A stretch of 64,000 bases of DNA from Bacteroidales bacterium (lineage in GTDB: Bacteria; Bacteroidota; Bacteroidia; Bacteroidales; UBA932), in NCBI GenBank assembly GCA_017544005.1, contig JAFYEZ010000039.1, positions 1 through 64,000 of the forward strand, read 5' to 3'. Every line of letters begins with the position of its first letter. The first letter of the stretch is position 1. The notes below the pieces were generated by a model. That model saw nothing but the letters and a program-made list of their open reading frames with translations. It had not been told where the DNA came from and did not search any database. Positions 18,227 through 26,449 of the stretch are shown piece by piece. Both the position numbers and the translations under genes were made by a program.

Positions 18227-19639
18227 TCAGAAGGTTTGTTCCATCTCGAGCTCGCGATGGTAAAGTTTTACCTTGACGTTGAAACGGCGGGCAATGTGCT
18301 CGGCCAGGTGCTGCGCACAATAGACGCTGCGGTGCTGGCCGCCCGTGCAGCCGAAACAGAACATCAGGTGGGTGAATTTTCGTTCGATATAGCGCTGGAC
18401 GTGCGCGTCGGCCATCGAATAGACGTGGCCGAGGAACGTGGTCACGCCGCCGTCGTCTTCCAGGAACTTGACGACTTCGGCGTCGAGTCCGTTGAAATGA
18501 CGGTAGTGCTCATATTTGCCGGGGTTGTTGATGGCTCGGCAGTCAAAGACGTAACCGCCGCCATTGCCCGAAATGTCGTTCGGAATCCCCTTCTTGTAGG
18601 CAAAACTGTAGATGCTCACTTCCAGCTGCGCCTGGTTGCCCTGCTCGAATTCGCGCAGGTTTACAAGGTCCGTAAGCACCTGGTTCAGATAGGGATACTC
18701 TTCAAAAGGCTCCTGCAGCAACCGGCGCAGGTTGTCCATCGCGAAGGGGATGCTCTGCAGGAAGTGGGGCTTCTTCTCAAAGTAGCCGCGGAAGCCGTAG
18801 GCGCCCAGCACCTGCAGCGTGCGGAAAAGCACGAAGTGGCGGAGCGACTGGAGAAAAGCCTCCTTGCTGACCTGACGGTAGGGCTTGAGCGCCTCCAGGT
18901 AGGCGTCGATGAGTTCCATCTTGAGCGCCTCGGAATAGTTGGCCTTTGCCTGCCAGATGAACGAGGCGACATCGTAATAGATCGGACCGCGCCGGCCGCC
19001 CTGGAAATCGATGAAATAGGGCTTATCCCCCACCAGCATGACATTGCGCGCCTGGAAATCTCGGTAGAGGAACGTATCGCTGTCTTCCTTCAGAAGGACA
19101 TCCGCCATCCGGTGGAAGTCCTCCTCCAGACGGAGTTCGTTGAATTCCAGGCCGGTGGCTTTCAGGAAGCAGTATTTGAAATAGTTCTGGTCGAAGGCAA
19201 TCATCTGCCGGTCGAAGGCAGGCTGGGGATAGCAGACCGCAAAGTCCAGCCCCTTCGCCCCCTCGAACTGTAGGGCAGGAAGCGCCTGGATGGCAGCACG
19301 CAGCAGGGATTTCTCGTCGGCGCCGTACGCACCTTTCTCCCGGCCCTGGGCAACGCGGTTGAAGAGAATGTCGTCCCCGAGATCCTCCTGCAGGTAAAAG
19401 AGGAAATCTTCGCTGTGCGCGAATACCCGCGGAACGGCGAGCCCCTGCTTGCGGAAGTGGTCTGCAATGACCCAGAAAGCGCGGTTCTCCTCCGCACAGG
19501 TCCCCTTGACGGCGATCACCGTCCGGGTATCCCCGTGCACACGGAAGTATCTGCGGTTGCTTCCCGAAGAGGGTAACTCCTCTATTTTCAGGACATTTTC
19601 TCCTGCATACTCGCGAAACAGCGACTCGATTTCATTCAT
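18227..19639 (-). CDS. amgK: AmgK-like sugar kinase fused to RapZ C-terminal domain
   Basis: 470 residues from ATG 19639, just behind a TAnnTTTG promoter. Residues ~1-325 are an aminoglycoside-phosphotransferase/AmgK fold: SSGSNRRYFRV (nucleotide loop), FLYRDFQARNVML (catalytic loop, with Tyr in place of the usual His of HRD) and YFIDFQGGRRGPIYYD (metal-binding Asp). Residues ~335-470 match the C-terminal domain of RapZ (YVFDCRAINNPG, FCFGCTGGQHRSVY), which in E. coli senses glucosamine-6-phosphate and guides RNase E to GlmZ. AmgK phosphorylates MurNAc/GlcNAc at C1. The fusion joins an amino-sugar kinase to a putative amino-sugar sensor; the sensing role is inference. The N-terminal RapZ kinase domain is absent. 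Confidence 0.78.
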   Translation of the reverse strand: MNEIESLFREYAGENVLKIEELPSSGSNRRYFRVHGDTRTVIAVKGTCAEENRAFWVIADHFRKQGLAVPRVFAHSEDFLFYLQEDLGDDILFNRVAQGREKGAYGADEKSLLRAAIQALPALQFEGAKGLDFAVCYPQPAFDRQMIAFDQNYFKYCFLKATGLEFNELRLEEDFHRMADVLLKEDSDTFLYRDFQARNVMLVGDKPYFIDFQGGRRGPIYYDVASFIWQAKANYSEALKMELIDAYLEALKPYRQVSKEAFLQSLRHFVLFRTLQVLGAYGFRGYFEKKPHFLQSIPFAMDNLRRLLQEPFEEYPYLNQVLTDLVNLREFEQGNQAQLEVSIYSFAYKKGIPNDISGNGGGYVFDCRAINNPGKYEHYRHFNGLDAEVVKFLEDDGGVTTFLGHVYSMADAHVQRYIERKFTHLMFCFGCTGGQHRSVYCAQHLAEHIARRFNVKVKLYHRELEMEQTF

Positions 19640-19645
19640 AACATA

Positions 19646-19653
19646 CAAAGATA
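19646..19653 (-). promoter_or_regulatory. -7 promoter box for amgK-murU-porin
   Basis: On the minus strand this reads TATCTTTG (TAnnTTTG), ending 7 bases before the amgK ATG, so the leader would be extremely short or absent. It lies 13 bases from the facing box of the tRNA-Ser promoter. Confidence 0.65.
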
Positions 19654-19666
19654 TGAAAAAAAGTAT

Positions 19667-19674
19667 TATCTTTG
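19667..19674 (+). promoter_or_regulatory. -7 promoter box for tRNA-Ser
   Basis: TATCTTTG on the plus strand, 11 bases before the first base of the mature tRNA. It matches TAnnTTTG exactly. It diverges from the amgK box at 19646-19653, so the two promoters are nearly back to back. Confidence 0.65.
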
Positions 19675-19685
19675 CAGTCCCATTC

Positions 19686-19773
19686 GGAGAGATGCTCGAG
19701 TGGCTTAAGAGGCACGCCTGGAAAGCGTGTGTACTCCAAAAGGGTATCAAGGGTTCGAATCCCTTTCTCTCCG
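19686..19773 (+). tRNA. tRNA-Ser (anticodon GGA)
   Basis: Acceptor GGAGAGA (19686-19692) pairs with TCTCTCC (19766-19772); discriminator G19773. The anticodon stem-loop is CACGC-CTGGAAA-GCGTG with anticodon GGA, followed by the long variable arm typical of class II tRNA-Ser (TGTACTCCAAAAGGGTATC), and the T arm AAGGG-TTCGAAT-CCCTT. The next bases are CAA, so the CCA end is not encoded and must be added after transcription. It reads UCC/UCU codons. Confidence 0.95.
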
Positions 19774-19780
19774 CAAACCG

Positions 19781-19904
19781 AATGAAGGAAGCCGACCTCA
19801 TGGTCGGCTTTTTGCGTATCAGGGCTGCTTGGAAAGCTCGCTTTCCAGACAGCCCTGGTTCGCAAAAAGTGCCGGGGCGCGATGCGCCCACGGCTTCCTT
19901 CATT
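19781..19904. repeat. 124-base nested palindrome 3' of tRNA-Ser
   Basis: Four nested complementary arm pairs share one centre: AATGAAGGAAGCCG (19781-19794) with CGGCTTCCTTCATT (19891-19904); CTTTTTGCG (19808-19816) with CGCAAAAAG (19861-19869); AGGGCTG (19821-19827) with CAGCCCT (19850-19856); GGAAAG (19831-19836) with CTTTCC (19841-19846), loop CTCG. It would fold as one long branched or interrupted hairpin in DNA or RNA. No reading frame inside looks coding. It could be a decayed mobile element or a processing/termination structure; I do not recognise the family. Confidence 0.75.
19789..19813 (+). terminator. Intrinsic terminator of tRNA-Ser
   Basis: AAGCCGACC (19789-19797), loop TCAT, GGTCGGCTT (19802-19810), with T19809-19813. 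The 9-bp stem and T run begin 16 bases after the tRNA. It lies inside the left side of the larger palindrome, so the two structures are alternative folds. Confidence 0.75.
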
Positions 19905-19934
19905 TCCGGATTTGCAAAGCCCCGCCGCAGGCGG

Positions 19935-20143
19935 CCAGGGATGTCGGAGCGCAGCGACGAAATCCCCGAGAGAAAGGGTCCGCGCCCGCCTCGTCCGGCC
20001 AGGGATCCGGAGCACAGCAACGAAATCCCCGAGAGAAAGGGTCCGCGCCCGCCTCGTCCGGCCAGGGACGCCGGAGCGCAGCAACGAAATCCCCGAGAGA
20101 AAGGGTCCGCGCCCGCCTCGTCCAGCCAGGGACGCCGGAGCAC
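19935..20143. repeat. Tandem 63-64 bp repeats (three full units and a fragment)
   Basis: Units begin at 19935, 19999, 20062 and 20126 with CCAGGGA. Each full unit contains GAAATCCCCGAGAGAAAGGG and then CCGCGCCCGCCTCGTCC; spacing is 64, 63 and 64, the one-base differences lying in the GATGTCGG / GATCCGG / GACGCCGG segment. Because the period is not constant in multiples of three, the repeats are unlikely to be coding, although several frames stay open through them. They fill much of the gene-free stretch between tRNA-Ser and the transposase. There are no unique spacers, so this is not a CRISPR array. Confidence 0.85.
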
Positions 20144-20200
20144 CTATCTCAACGACGTTCCGCAGCAGAAGCAAGGTCTTCCCAACGCCCCGCCCCTTTC

Positions 20201-20369
20201 TTTGCAACCATCGCGCGGACGGGCATTTCACATCTGACTGATAATCAATAATTTTCGCAATATACACCCGCGCGGTCTGCTCTCCGGCGCGGCACCGCGC
20301 GGATTATAGAAATGCAACTCACTATCTATCAAACAAATAGATTATTTGTGCCCGCGCGATGGTTGCAAA
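20201..20369 (+). repeat. REP-like palindromic element, left copy (169 bp)
   Basis: Bounded by a perfect 18-base inverted repeat: TTTGCAACCATCGCGCGG (20201-20218) and its complement (20352-20369). The centre (20267-20303) holds a GC-rich hairpin with arms CGCGCGGT / ACCGCGCG. The same 18-mer arms and, in opposite orientation, the same centre (36 of 37 bases equal) recur at 21541-21709, an element of exactly the same length. The pair brackets the Y1 transposase gene. The flanks between arms and centre are AT-rich and differ between copies. Confidence 0.85.
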
Positions 20370-20509
20370 ACCGCGGCAAGAAAAGCGACAAAAACGCGAC
20401 GTCGCAGTGAAAACAGTCGGCGGGAGAAGCCAAAAATCACCAGATCAGGCATATGGCTGAATCCCCCCCGGCCATCACGCCCAAGCGCCTATGCTTATCC
20501 AGTCCATAT

Positions 20510-21391
20510 TTATAGCTCACGGCTGACGACATCCAATGGAAGTTGCAAAATACGAGCAAGTTGCTTTTTCGACGAAAGGTACTTGTCGTGAAGTTTACGA
20601 GCAAGTTTCATTCGCTCGGGAGCAGACAGATCACACAAGCGGTCTTTCGCGAACATCATTCTTGACATCTCCCTTCGCGCCTTTCTCAATTCCGCATCCG
20701 TCAGACGGATCGCATTCCATTCACCCAGGTCTTTCTCAATTTGCTCATCCTGATTCAAAGACAGGAAATACATCATGGAACGCGTGGTTCGAAAGAGACG
20801 CTCGACCTCATCGACAGCCACATAGTTCTCGGGGAGGATGATTCCGTCTTTGACCAGCCACTCTTTGGGCAGTGCCACTCTTGTCCGGCACATTTTGCGA
20901 ATCTCGTCAACCGTATAATCACCAATCGTCCGAACGTCACCTCCCGGGGCCGCTTGCCGAAAGTAGAGGTTTCCGGTTCCCCACGGGTAGTGGTAGAACA
21001 TTCCGATCCGGGCTTTCGTCGGATTCTTCAGGACATAACAGATATCCGTTTTCAGTTGAACCTCATCCACAATATCGATCACCTTGACCGGCAACCGGAC
21101 AAGTGATCCCTTCTCTCCATGCCTGGTTGCATTATGAACACCCGTGATTCGCTTGAACTCATTGATAAAACGGATACACTCCGCTTTGGACCGGCACTTG
21201 ATAATAAAATGGAAATGGTTGTCCATCAAGACAAAAGCGATAACGATAACACCAAAAAGAAATGCACAGACAGCGGTGCGGTTCATGGCCGCCATGAAAT
21301 CGATTTCGTCTATAAAGAGGACCGACGTGTAATATCCGTCCGAACAGACGTGATAGTACTTATACTGGGATGAGGGAATGGTACGCTCCAT
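20510..21391 (-). CDS. RAYT-like Y1/HUH transposase (REP-associated), copy 1
   Basis: 293 residues from ATG 21391; longer starts upstream add sequence absent from the second copy in this window. FVLMDNHFHFIIK carries the metal-binding HUH pair (His59, His61), and DICYVLKNPTKARIG the probable nucleophile Tyr119, as in IS200/RAYT Y1 enzymes (usual forms NHVHLL and Y(I)xxNPVKA). A conserved segment WGTGNLYFR follows and the C-terminus (ERMKLARKLHDKYLSSKKQLARIL) looks like a helix-turn-helix. Such enzymes nick single-stranded REP-type hairpins. The gene stands between two inverted 169-bp palindromic elements with identical arms, as expected for a RAYT and its cognate REPs. The neighbouring gene at 46255-47151 is a diverged homologue. 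Confidence 0.78.
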   Translation of the reverse strand: MERTIPSSQYKYYHVCSDGYYTSVLFIDEIDFMAAMNRTAVCAFLFGVIVIAFVLMDNHFHFIIKCRSKAECIRFINEFKRITGVHNATRHGEKGSLVRLPVKVIDIVDEVQLKTDICYVLKNPTKARIGMFYHYPWGTGNLYFRQAAPGGDVRTIGDYTVDEIRKMCRTRVALPKEWLVKDGIILPENYVAVDEVERLFRTTRSMMYFLSLNQDEQIEKDLGEWNAIRLTDAELRKARREMSRMMFAKDRLCDLSAPERMKLARKLHDKYLSSKKQLARILQLPLDVVSREL

Positions 21392-21491
21392 CACTGCAAT
21401 GAGGGCTTTCATTACCCGGACAATGAAAGCGGTTGCGTTCAACTTCACGCCGTTCGGAACTGAGCCGGGCAATTCCGCGGAGTACCGTCTG

Positions 21492-21499
21492 CAAAGATT
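21492..21499 (-). promoter_or_regulatory. Possible weak -7 box for RAYT-like copy 1
   Basis: Minus strand AATCTTTG, seven of eight positions of TAnnTTTG, about 100 bases before the chosen ATG. The distance allows a leader or an upstream start. The rest of the gene-free stretch 21392-21802 contains the right REP-like element and a GC-rich run (21710-21802) in which I see no gene. Confidence 0.3.
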
Positions 21500-21540
21500 A
21501 GCATTCTTGAGATAACTTCCAAATCAAATTGCCAAGACAT

Positions 21541-21709
21541 TTTGCAACCATCGCGCGGATAGAGAATGAGCAACTCACTGGTAATGATATACTTATGGGA
21601 AACACCTCCGCGCGGTGTCGCGCCGGAGAGCAGACCGCGCGGGCAACTACAAGACAACGTATTCATAATCAAATAGATACGATATCGCCGTCCGCGCGAT
21701 GGTTGCAAA
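21541..21709 (-). repeat. REP-like palindromic element, right copy (169 bp, inverted)
   Basis: Arms TTTGCAACCATCGCGCGG (21541-21558) and complement (21692-21709), identical to those of the left copy. The central hairpin at 21607-21643 is the reverse complement of the left copy's centre with one mismatch in 37, so the two elements point in opposite directions around the transposase gene. Length equals the left copy exactly (169). Confidence 0.85.
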
Positions 21710-21802
21710 ACGCGGCGAGGAGAGCGCACGCGGCGCAGAGGATGCCGGCGGGCGCGCGCGGCGCGAAGGGTGCGGGCCGGGTGGCGAGGGGCGAGGCCGG
21801 GC

Positions 21803-23053
21803 TCAGGCGGCGCGGAGGGTGCGGGCCGGGCTGACGCGGGCGATGAAAACCGCCGAGAGCGACAGCACCGCCAGAATCACCACTGCCGAGAGGAGATTCA
21901 GCAGCAGGAAGGCGCCCCAGTCGAGCTGGATGGGAACATACTTCACGAAATAGTTGGCCGGATCCAGCGTAAAGACATGCCCGAACTTCTGAATCAGGCA
22001 GAGCGCCAGGGCCACGAGATCGCCCCAAAGCAACCCCTTCCCGACCACCCGGGCCGAACGGATCAGGAAGACCCGCGTCAGCGCGCCGTCGCGCATGCCC
22101 AGCGACTTGAGCACACCGATCATCGAAATCTTCCGGAAGAGCAGAATCAGCAGCGACGAGATCATGTTGAACCCGGCGACGATCATCATCAGCGCCAGAA
22201 TCATCACCACATTGAGGTCGAGCACCGCCAGCCAGTCGAACAGGTGCGGATAGATCTTCTTCACCGAATGGATGAAGAGCGGTGCGTCGTCGTCCGTCGC
22301 AAGCCGGAACTCCACGTCCGTCAGGTGATCCACCGCTGCCTCGATATCGGCACCGGGCCGGATACGGACCTCCAGTGCCGAGACCTCCTCGGGCGCCCAG
22401 CCGGAGAGCCGCCGGATGTGGCGCAAGTCGGTCAGAATAAAGGTGTTGTCAATCTCCTCCAGCTGCGCATCGAACAGGCCGCAGACCCGGAAATTGCGGG
22501 CCTTGAGTTCATCCCGCACGAAGTAGGCGTTCAGGGTATCCCCCACGGCCAGCCCGAGTTGCGCCGCCAGCCGCGCGGAGAGCAGCACATCCGGCGAGAT
22601 CCGGCCGGAATAATCGGGCAGCGTCCCCTCCGAGAGGGCATCGGCGAAAAAGGAAAAATCGTACAGCGAGTCCACCCCTTTGAACCAGGCGCCGCCAATC
22701 TCTCCTTCGTGGCGGATCATGCCGCTGCGATAGGCCACGGGAGAGACCGAGGTAACCTCCGGCAAAGCCCGCAGCGAATCGAGGTAGGAAAGCGTCCCGT
22801 TAAAAGGATACTGCTCATTCAGCGGCCCCTGACCGGGACGGCACAGGACCGCGGAACCCATGAACCCGGTGGCCTTGGCCCGGATCTCCGCCTTGAAACC
22901 GCCCACGACCGCCACGGCGATCACCATCACCGCGATGCTCAGGGCCACGGATATCCAGGCGATGCGGCCGCTCACGCGCACCAACCGATCCTGCTCCTGC
23001 CCCCGATCGGCGCGGGCAGAGAGTCGGCGTGCTATGAATCGGCTCGCATCCAC
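21803..23053 (-). CDS. FtsX/LolCE-type ABC transporter permease
   Basis: 416 residues. One membrane helix near the N-terminus (RIAWISVALSIAVMVIAVAVVGGF, ~28-51), a large extracytoplasmic MacB-like domain (~55-265), and three C-terminal helices (VVMILALMMIVAGFNMISSLLILL; a helix near 330-350; LLNLLSAVVILAVLSLSAVF), ending with the FtsX-type tail VSPARTLRAA. RKISMIGVLKSLGMRD is the cytosolic coupling motif that contacts the ATPase. This is the layout of LolC/LolE, which release lipoproteins from the inner membrane. No LolD-like ATPase is in the window. It is last in a racemase-ftsY-pheT operon (12 bases after pheT). Confidence 0.85.
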   Translation of the reverse strand: MDASRFIARRLSARADRGQEQDRLVRVSGRIAWISVALSIAVMVIAVAVVGGFKAEIRAKATGFMGSAVLCRPGQGPLNEQYPFNGTLSYLDSLRALPEVTSVSPVAYRSGMIRHEGEIGGAWFKGVDSLYDFSFFADALSEGTLPDYSGRISPDVLLSARLAAQLGLAVGDTLNAYFVRDELKARNFRVCGLFDAQLEEIDNTFILTDLRHIRRLSGWAPEEVSALEVRIRPGADIEAAVDHLTDVEFRLATDDDAPLFIHSVKKIYPHLFDWLAVLDLNVVMILALMMIVAGFNMISSLLILLFRKISMIGVLKSLGMRDGALTRVFLIRSARVVGKGLLWGDLVALALCLIQKFGHVFTLDPANYFVKYVPIQLDWGAFLLLNLLSAVVILAVLSLSAVFIARVSPARTLRAA

Positions 23054-23065
23054 GGGGCGAAAGGG

Positions 23066-25528
23066 CTAGCGAAGGATCGCGCCGAACTGGCTTTCGAAGG
23101 CCTTCAGCAGCTTGGTCATCATCCGCTCCACCGCCTCGTCGGTCAGGGTCTGTTCGGGATCCTGGAAGGTAAAGCTCAGGGCATACTGCTTCTTGTCGGA
23201 GAGAATCTTCGGACCGCGATAGACATCAAAGAGCTCCACCCGCTTGAGCAGGTTGCGCTCGGTCTTGAGGGCGCACGCACGCAGGTCGGAGAAGCGCACC
23301 GACTCGTCGAGCAGCAGCGCCAGGTCGCGACGGACCTCCGGGAAGCGCGGCAACTCCTTGAACTTGACCTTGTCCCGCTTGACCAGCTGGAAGAAGACCG
23401 GCCAGCAGACTTCGGCGGCAAAGACGGGCTGCTTGATATCGAAGCGCTTGGCCAGTGCGGGCGAAACCGTTCCGGCCACGGCCAGGGTCTTGCCCTGCAG
23501 GCGGTATTCGAGGCCTTCACTGAAGAGATCCGCGGGTGCATCCGCCGTCTCCAGCGAGTAGATATCGGCCCCGAAGCGGCGCAGCAGCGTCTCCAGATAA
23601 CCTTTGAGTGCGAAATAATCGCCCTTGGGAATCTCATTGTGCCAGCTCTTGACGCCCGGCGACGAGAGGACAAAGCAGAGCCGCATCTCCTCGTTGTAGG
23701 ACTTCAGGTCGGCCACCGGCTGTTCCACGCCCTCGCGGGGATGGAAAGAATAGACGTTTCCAAGTTCGAAGATCCGGATATGGTTGACCTGGCGGTTGAT
23801 GTTGTGCGAGACGACCTCCAGCGCGCCGGGCAGCAGCGTCTGACGCATCACGTTCAGGTCGGAGCTGAGCGGGTTGACGATCTGGACCAGCGCCTCTGCG
23901 GGGAATGTCTTCAGGTTGCTGTAGTAATCCGCCTTGGTCAGGGAGTTGTTCATGGTTTCCACGAAGCCCCAGCCGGCAAAGAGGTTCGACACCGTGGCGC
24001 GGACCACCTCGGGATCGGGGTGCTCGGAAGGCGTCACGGACATCTTCATGCCGGCCGGCAGTTCGATGTTGTTGTAGCCGTAGATGCGCAGCACCTCCTC
24101 CACCACATCGCACTCGCGGGTGACATCCACGCGGTAGGCGGGAACTTCGACCAGGGCACCGGCGGGCGTCGCCTCCACAAAGCGGAAGTCCATGCTTTCC
24201 AGAATCTTGCGGATGGTATCACCACCGATCTCCTTGCCGATCAGGCGCTCCATGCGGGCATAATCCAGCTGCACGCGTGCGGGCTGGAGGGGCGCGCTGC
24301 AGACCTCGGTCCAGCCGACAATCTCGGCACCGCAAAGGTCACGGAGCAGCAGGGAGGCACGCTGGGCCGCCTCCATCGTGGCGGTCGGGTCGATGCCGCG
24401 CTCATAACGGAAGGAAGCGTCGGTCTTGAGGCCGTGGTGCTTCGAGGTTTTGCGGATGGATACCGGATTGAAATAGGCTGCCTCGAGGAACAGGTCGCGG
24501 GTGGACTCCGTCGTACCGGAATCCTCGCCGCCGAAAACGCCTGCGATGCACATCGGTTTCTCGGTGTCGCAGATCATCAGCTCCTCGCCGCAGAGGGTGC
24601 GTTCCACGCCGTCAAGGGTGCGGAACTTGGCGCCGGAGTCGGCCTTGCGGACCACCACCTTGCCGCCGGCAATCTTGGCCGCGTCAAAGGCATGCAGCGG
24701 ATGGCCCATTTCAAACAGCACGAAGTTGGTGATATCCACCACGTTGTTGATGGGGCGCTGGCCCACGGCCTGCAGGCGTTCCTTGAGCCAGTCCGGCGAG
24801 GGACCCACCTTTACGCCGCGCAGCGTGACGCCGATATAACGGGGTGCCAGTTCGGGCGAAAGCACCTCCACCGGAATCGTGCCGGCCGCATCGCGGACCG
24901 CGTCGAACCCGGAAAGATCGGGCAGCGTCCAACGGCACGGGATGCCGTTCGTGCAGCAATAGGCATAGAGATCGCGCGCGCAGCCGATGATGGAAGCGCC
25001 GTCCACGCGATTGGGCGTGAGGCCGATCTCATAAACAGTATCGCACTTGAGCTGAAGCTGTTCGCGCGCAGGCGTACCAGGCACGGCCGAAGCGGGCAGC
25101 ACCATGATGCCCGCGTGGTCGGTACCGATGCCGAGTTCATCCTCGGCGCAAATCATACCGTTGCTCTCCACGCCGCGAATCTTGGATTTCTTGATCTTGA
25201 AGGCGGAACCGTCGGGAGTAGGCAGATTGGTGCCCACGGTTGCCACCAGCACTTTCTGTCCGGCAGCCACATTGGGCGCGCCGCAAACCACCTGCAGCAG
25301 GTCGGCCTCTCCGATATTGAGTTTCGTGACGTGCAGATGATCGGAGTCGGGATGTTCCACGCACTCCACCACTTCCGCCACCACGACGCCGGCAAGTCCG
25401 CCGGGAATCTGCTCCACCTCTTCTACATGTTCCACTTCCAGACCCGTGTCGGTGAGGATGGCAGCCACCTCAGCCGGCGTCAGGTCGAATTCCAGGTAAT
25501 CTTTCAGCCAATTGTACGAAATGACCAT
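23066..25528 (-). CDS. pheT: Phenylalanyl-tRNA synthetase beta subunit
   Basis: 820 residues, full length for PheT. Domains in order: an OB-fold tRNA-binding domain (HPDSDHLHVTKLNIGEADLLQVVCGAPN, ~40-155), B3/B4 editing domain (~200-390), B5 domain (~400-475), catalytic-like core, and C-terminal anticodon-binding FDX-ACB domain (FPEVRRDLALLLDESV, ~725-820). It pairs with PheS to charge tRNA-Phe and clears mischarged Tyr. pheS is not adjacent here. It lies 12 bases after ftsY, unusual neighbours but apparently one transcript. Confidence 0.97.
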   Translation of the reverse strand: MVISYNWLKDYLEFDLTPAEVAAILTDTGLEVEHVEEVEQIPGGLAGVVVAEVVECVEHPDSDHLHVTKLNIGEADLLQVVCGAPNVAAGQKVLVATVGTNLPTPDGSAFKIKKSKIRGVESNGMICAEDELGIGTDHAGIMVLPASAVPGTPAREQLQLKCDTVYEIGLTPNRVDGASIIGCARDLYAYCCTNGIPCRWTLPDLSGFDAVRDAAGTIPVEVLSPELAPRYIGVTLRGVKVGPSPDWLKERLQAVGQRPINNVVDITNFVLFEMGHPLHAFDAAKIAGGKVVVRKADSGAKFRTLDGVERTLCGEELMICDTEKPMCIAGVFGGEDSGTTESTRDLFLEAAYFNPVSIRKTSKHHGLKTDASFRYERGIDPTATMEAAQRASLLLRDLCGAEIVGWTEVCSAPLQPARVQLDYARMERLIGKEIGGDTIRKILESMDFRFVEATPAGALVEVPAYRVDVTRECDVVEEVLRIYGYNNIELPAGMKMSVTPSEHPDPEVVRATVSNLFAGWGFVETMNNSLTKADYYSNLKTFPAEALVQIVNPLSSDLNVMRQTLLPGALEVVSHNINRQVNHIRIFELGNVYSFHPREGVEQPVADLKSYNEEMRLCFVLSSPGVKSWHNEIPKGDYFALKGYLETLLRRFGADIYSLETADAPADLFSEGLEYRLQGKTLAVAGTVSPALAKRFDIKQPVFAAEVCWPVFFQLVKRDKVKFKELPRFPEVRRDLALLLDESVRFSDLRACALKTERNLLKRVELFDVYRGPKILSDKKQYALSFTFQDPEQTLTDEAVERMMTKLLKAFESQFGAILR

Positions 25529-25540
25529 AGCTTGTATCTG

Positions 25541-26446
25541 TTATTTGAAGATTGATTCAATGAATTCTTTCTTGTCGAAGTACTTGAGGTCTTCGATCTT
25601 TTCTCCCGTGCCGATAAACTTGACCGGGATGCGGAACTGGTCGGAAATGCCGATCACCACGCCGCCCTTGGCCGTTCCGTCCAACTTGGTGACGGCCAGC
25701 GCCGTGACATCGGTGGCGCGGGTAAATTCCTTAGCCTGCTGGAAGCCGTTCTGGCCGGTTGAGCCGTCGATCACCAGCAGCACCTCGTGCGGGGCATCGG
25801 GCACCACCTTGCGCATCACGTTGCGGATCTTGGTGAGCTCGTTCATCAGGTTGATCTTGTTGTGCAGGCGACCGGCGGTATCGATGATCACGACATCGGC
25901 GTCGTGCGCCACGGCGCTGCGGAGCGTGTCGTAGGCCACCGAGGCCGGATCGGCCCCCATCTCCTGCTTGATAATCTCCACCCCGGCCCGCTCGGCCCAG
26001 ATGACCAGTTGCTCCACGGCGGCAGCGCGGAAGGTGTCCGCGGCGCCCAGCACCACCTTCTTGCCGGCGGCCTTGAGCTGCGCGGCCAACTTGCCGATGG
26101 TGGTGGTCTTGCCCACGCCGTTGACGCCTACGACCATCATCACATAGGGTTTCTTGGAGAAATCGAAGGGTTCGGCCGCCGCTTTGCCGTCGGCATCGAG
26201 CAGGGCTTCCACCTCTTCGCAGAGGATGGCGTTGAGTTCCTCGGTATTGACGTATTTGTCACGCGCCACGCGCGCCTCCAGGCGTTCGATGATATTCTGG
26301 GTGGTCTCCACGCCGACATCGGAGGTGATGAGCGCCTCCTCGATCGAGTCGAGCACGTCGTCGTCCACGACGCTCTTGCCCATGATGGCATGGGAGAGCT
26401 TTTCGAAGATCGACTTCTTGGTTTTGATGAGTCCGAAGAGTGCCAT
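25541..26446 (-). CDS. ftsY: Signal recognition particle receptor FtsY
   Basis: 301 residues. NG domain only, without the long acidic A domain of E. coli: N-terminal helical bundle (~1-85), P-loop [15 protein letters not shown] (~108-122), [19 protein letters not shown] and the closing [10 protein letters not shown]. It is the SRP receptor GTPase that hands ribosome-nascent-chain complexes to the Sec/YidC machinery at the inner membrane; secA is elsewhere in this window. Gap to the upstream racemase gene is 3 bases. Confidence 0.97.
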   Translation of the reverse strand: MALFGLIKTKKSIFEKLSHAIMGKSVVDDDVLDSIEEALITSDVGVETTQNIIERLEARVARDKYVNTEELNAILCEEVEALLDADGKAAAEPFDFSKKPYVMMVVGVNGVGKTTTIGKLAAQLKAAGKKVVLGAADTFRAAAVEQLVIWAERAGVEIIKQEMGADPASVAYDTLRSAVAHDADVVIIDTAGRLHNKINLMNELTKIRNVMRKVVPDAPHEVLLVIDGSTGQNGFQQAKEFTRATDVTALAVTKLDGTAKGGVVIGISDQFRIPVKFIGTGEKIEDLKYFDKKEFIESIFK

Positions 26447-26449
26447 AAC

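Noticed and set aside
19935..20143. CRISPR array
   Set aside because: Units are head-to-tail repeats of 63-64 bases without unique spacers and there are no cas genes in the window.
19449..20251. Several overlapping plus-strand open frames through the tandem repeats, reading PERKGPRPPRPARD-like repeats
   Set aside because: Frames run through tRNA-Ser and the 63/64-base units shift frame between repeats; no start signal or conserved protein pattern.
21770..25555. A 1261-codon open frame on the plus strand opposite pheT and the permease gene
   Set aside because: It lies wholly antisense to two clearly recognised genes, has no recognisable domain and the composition of a GC-rich shadow frame.
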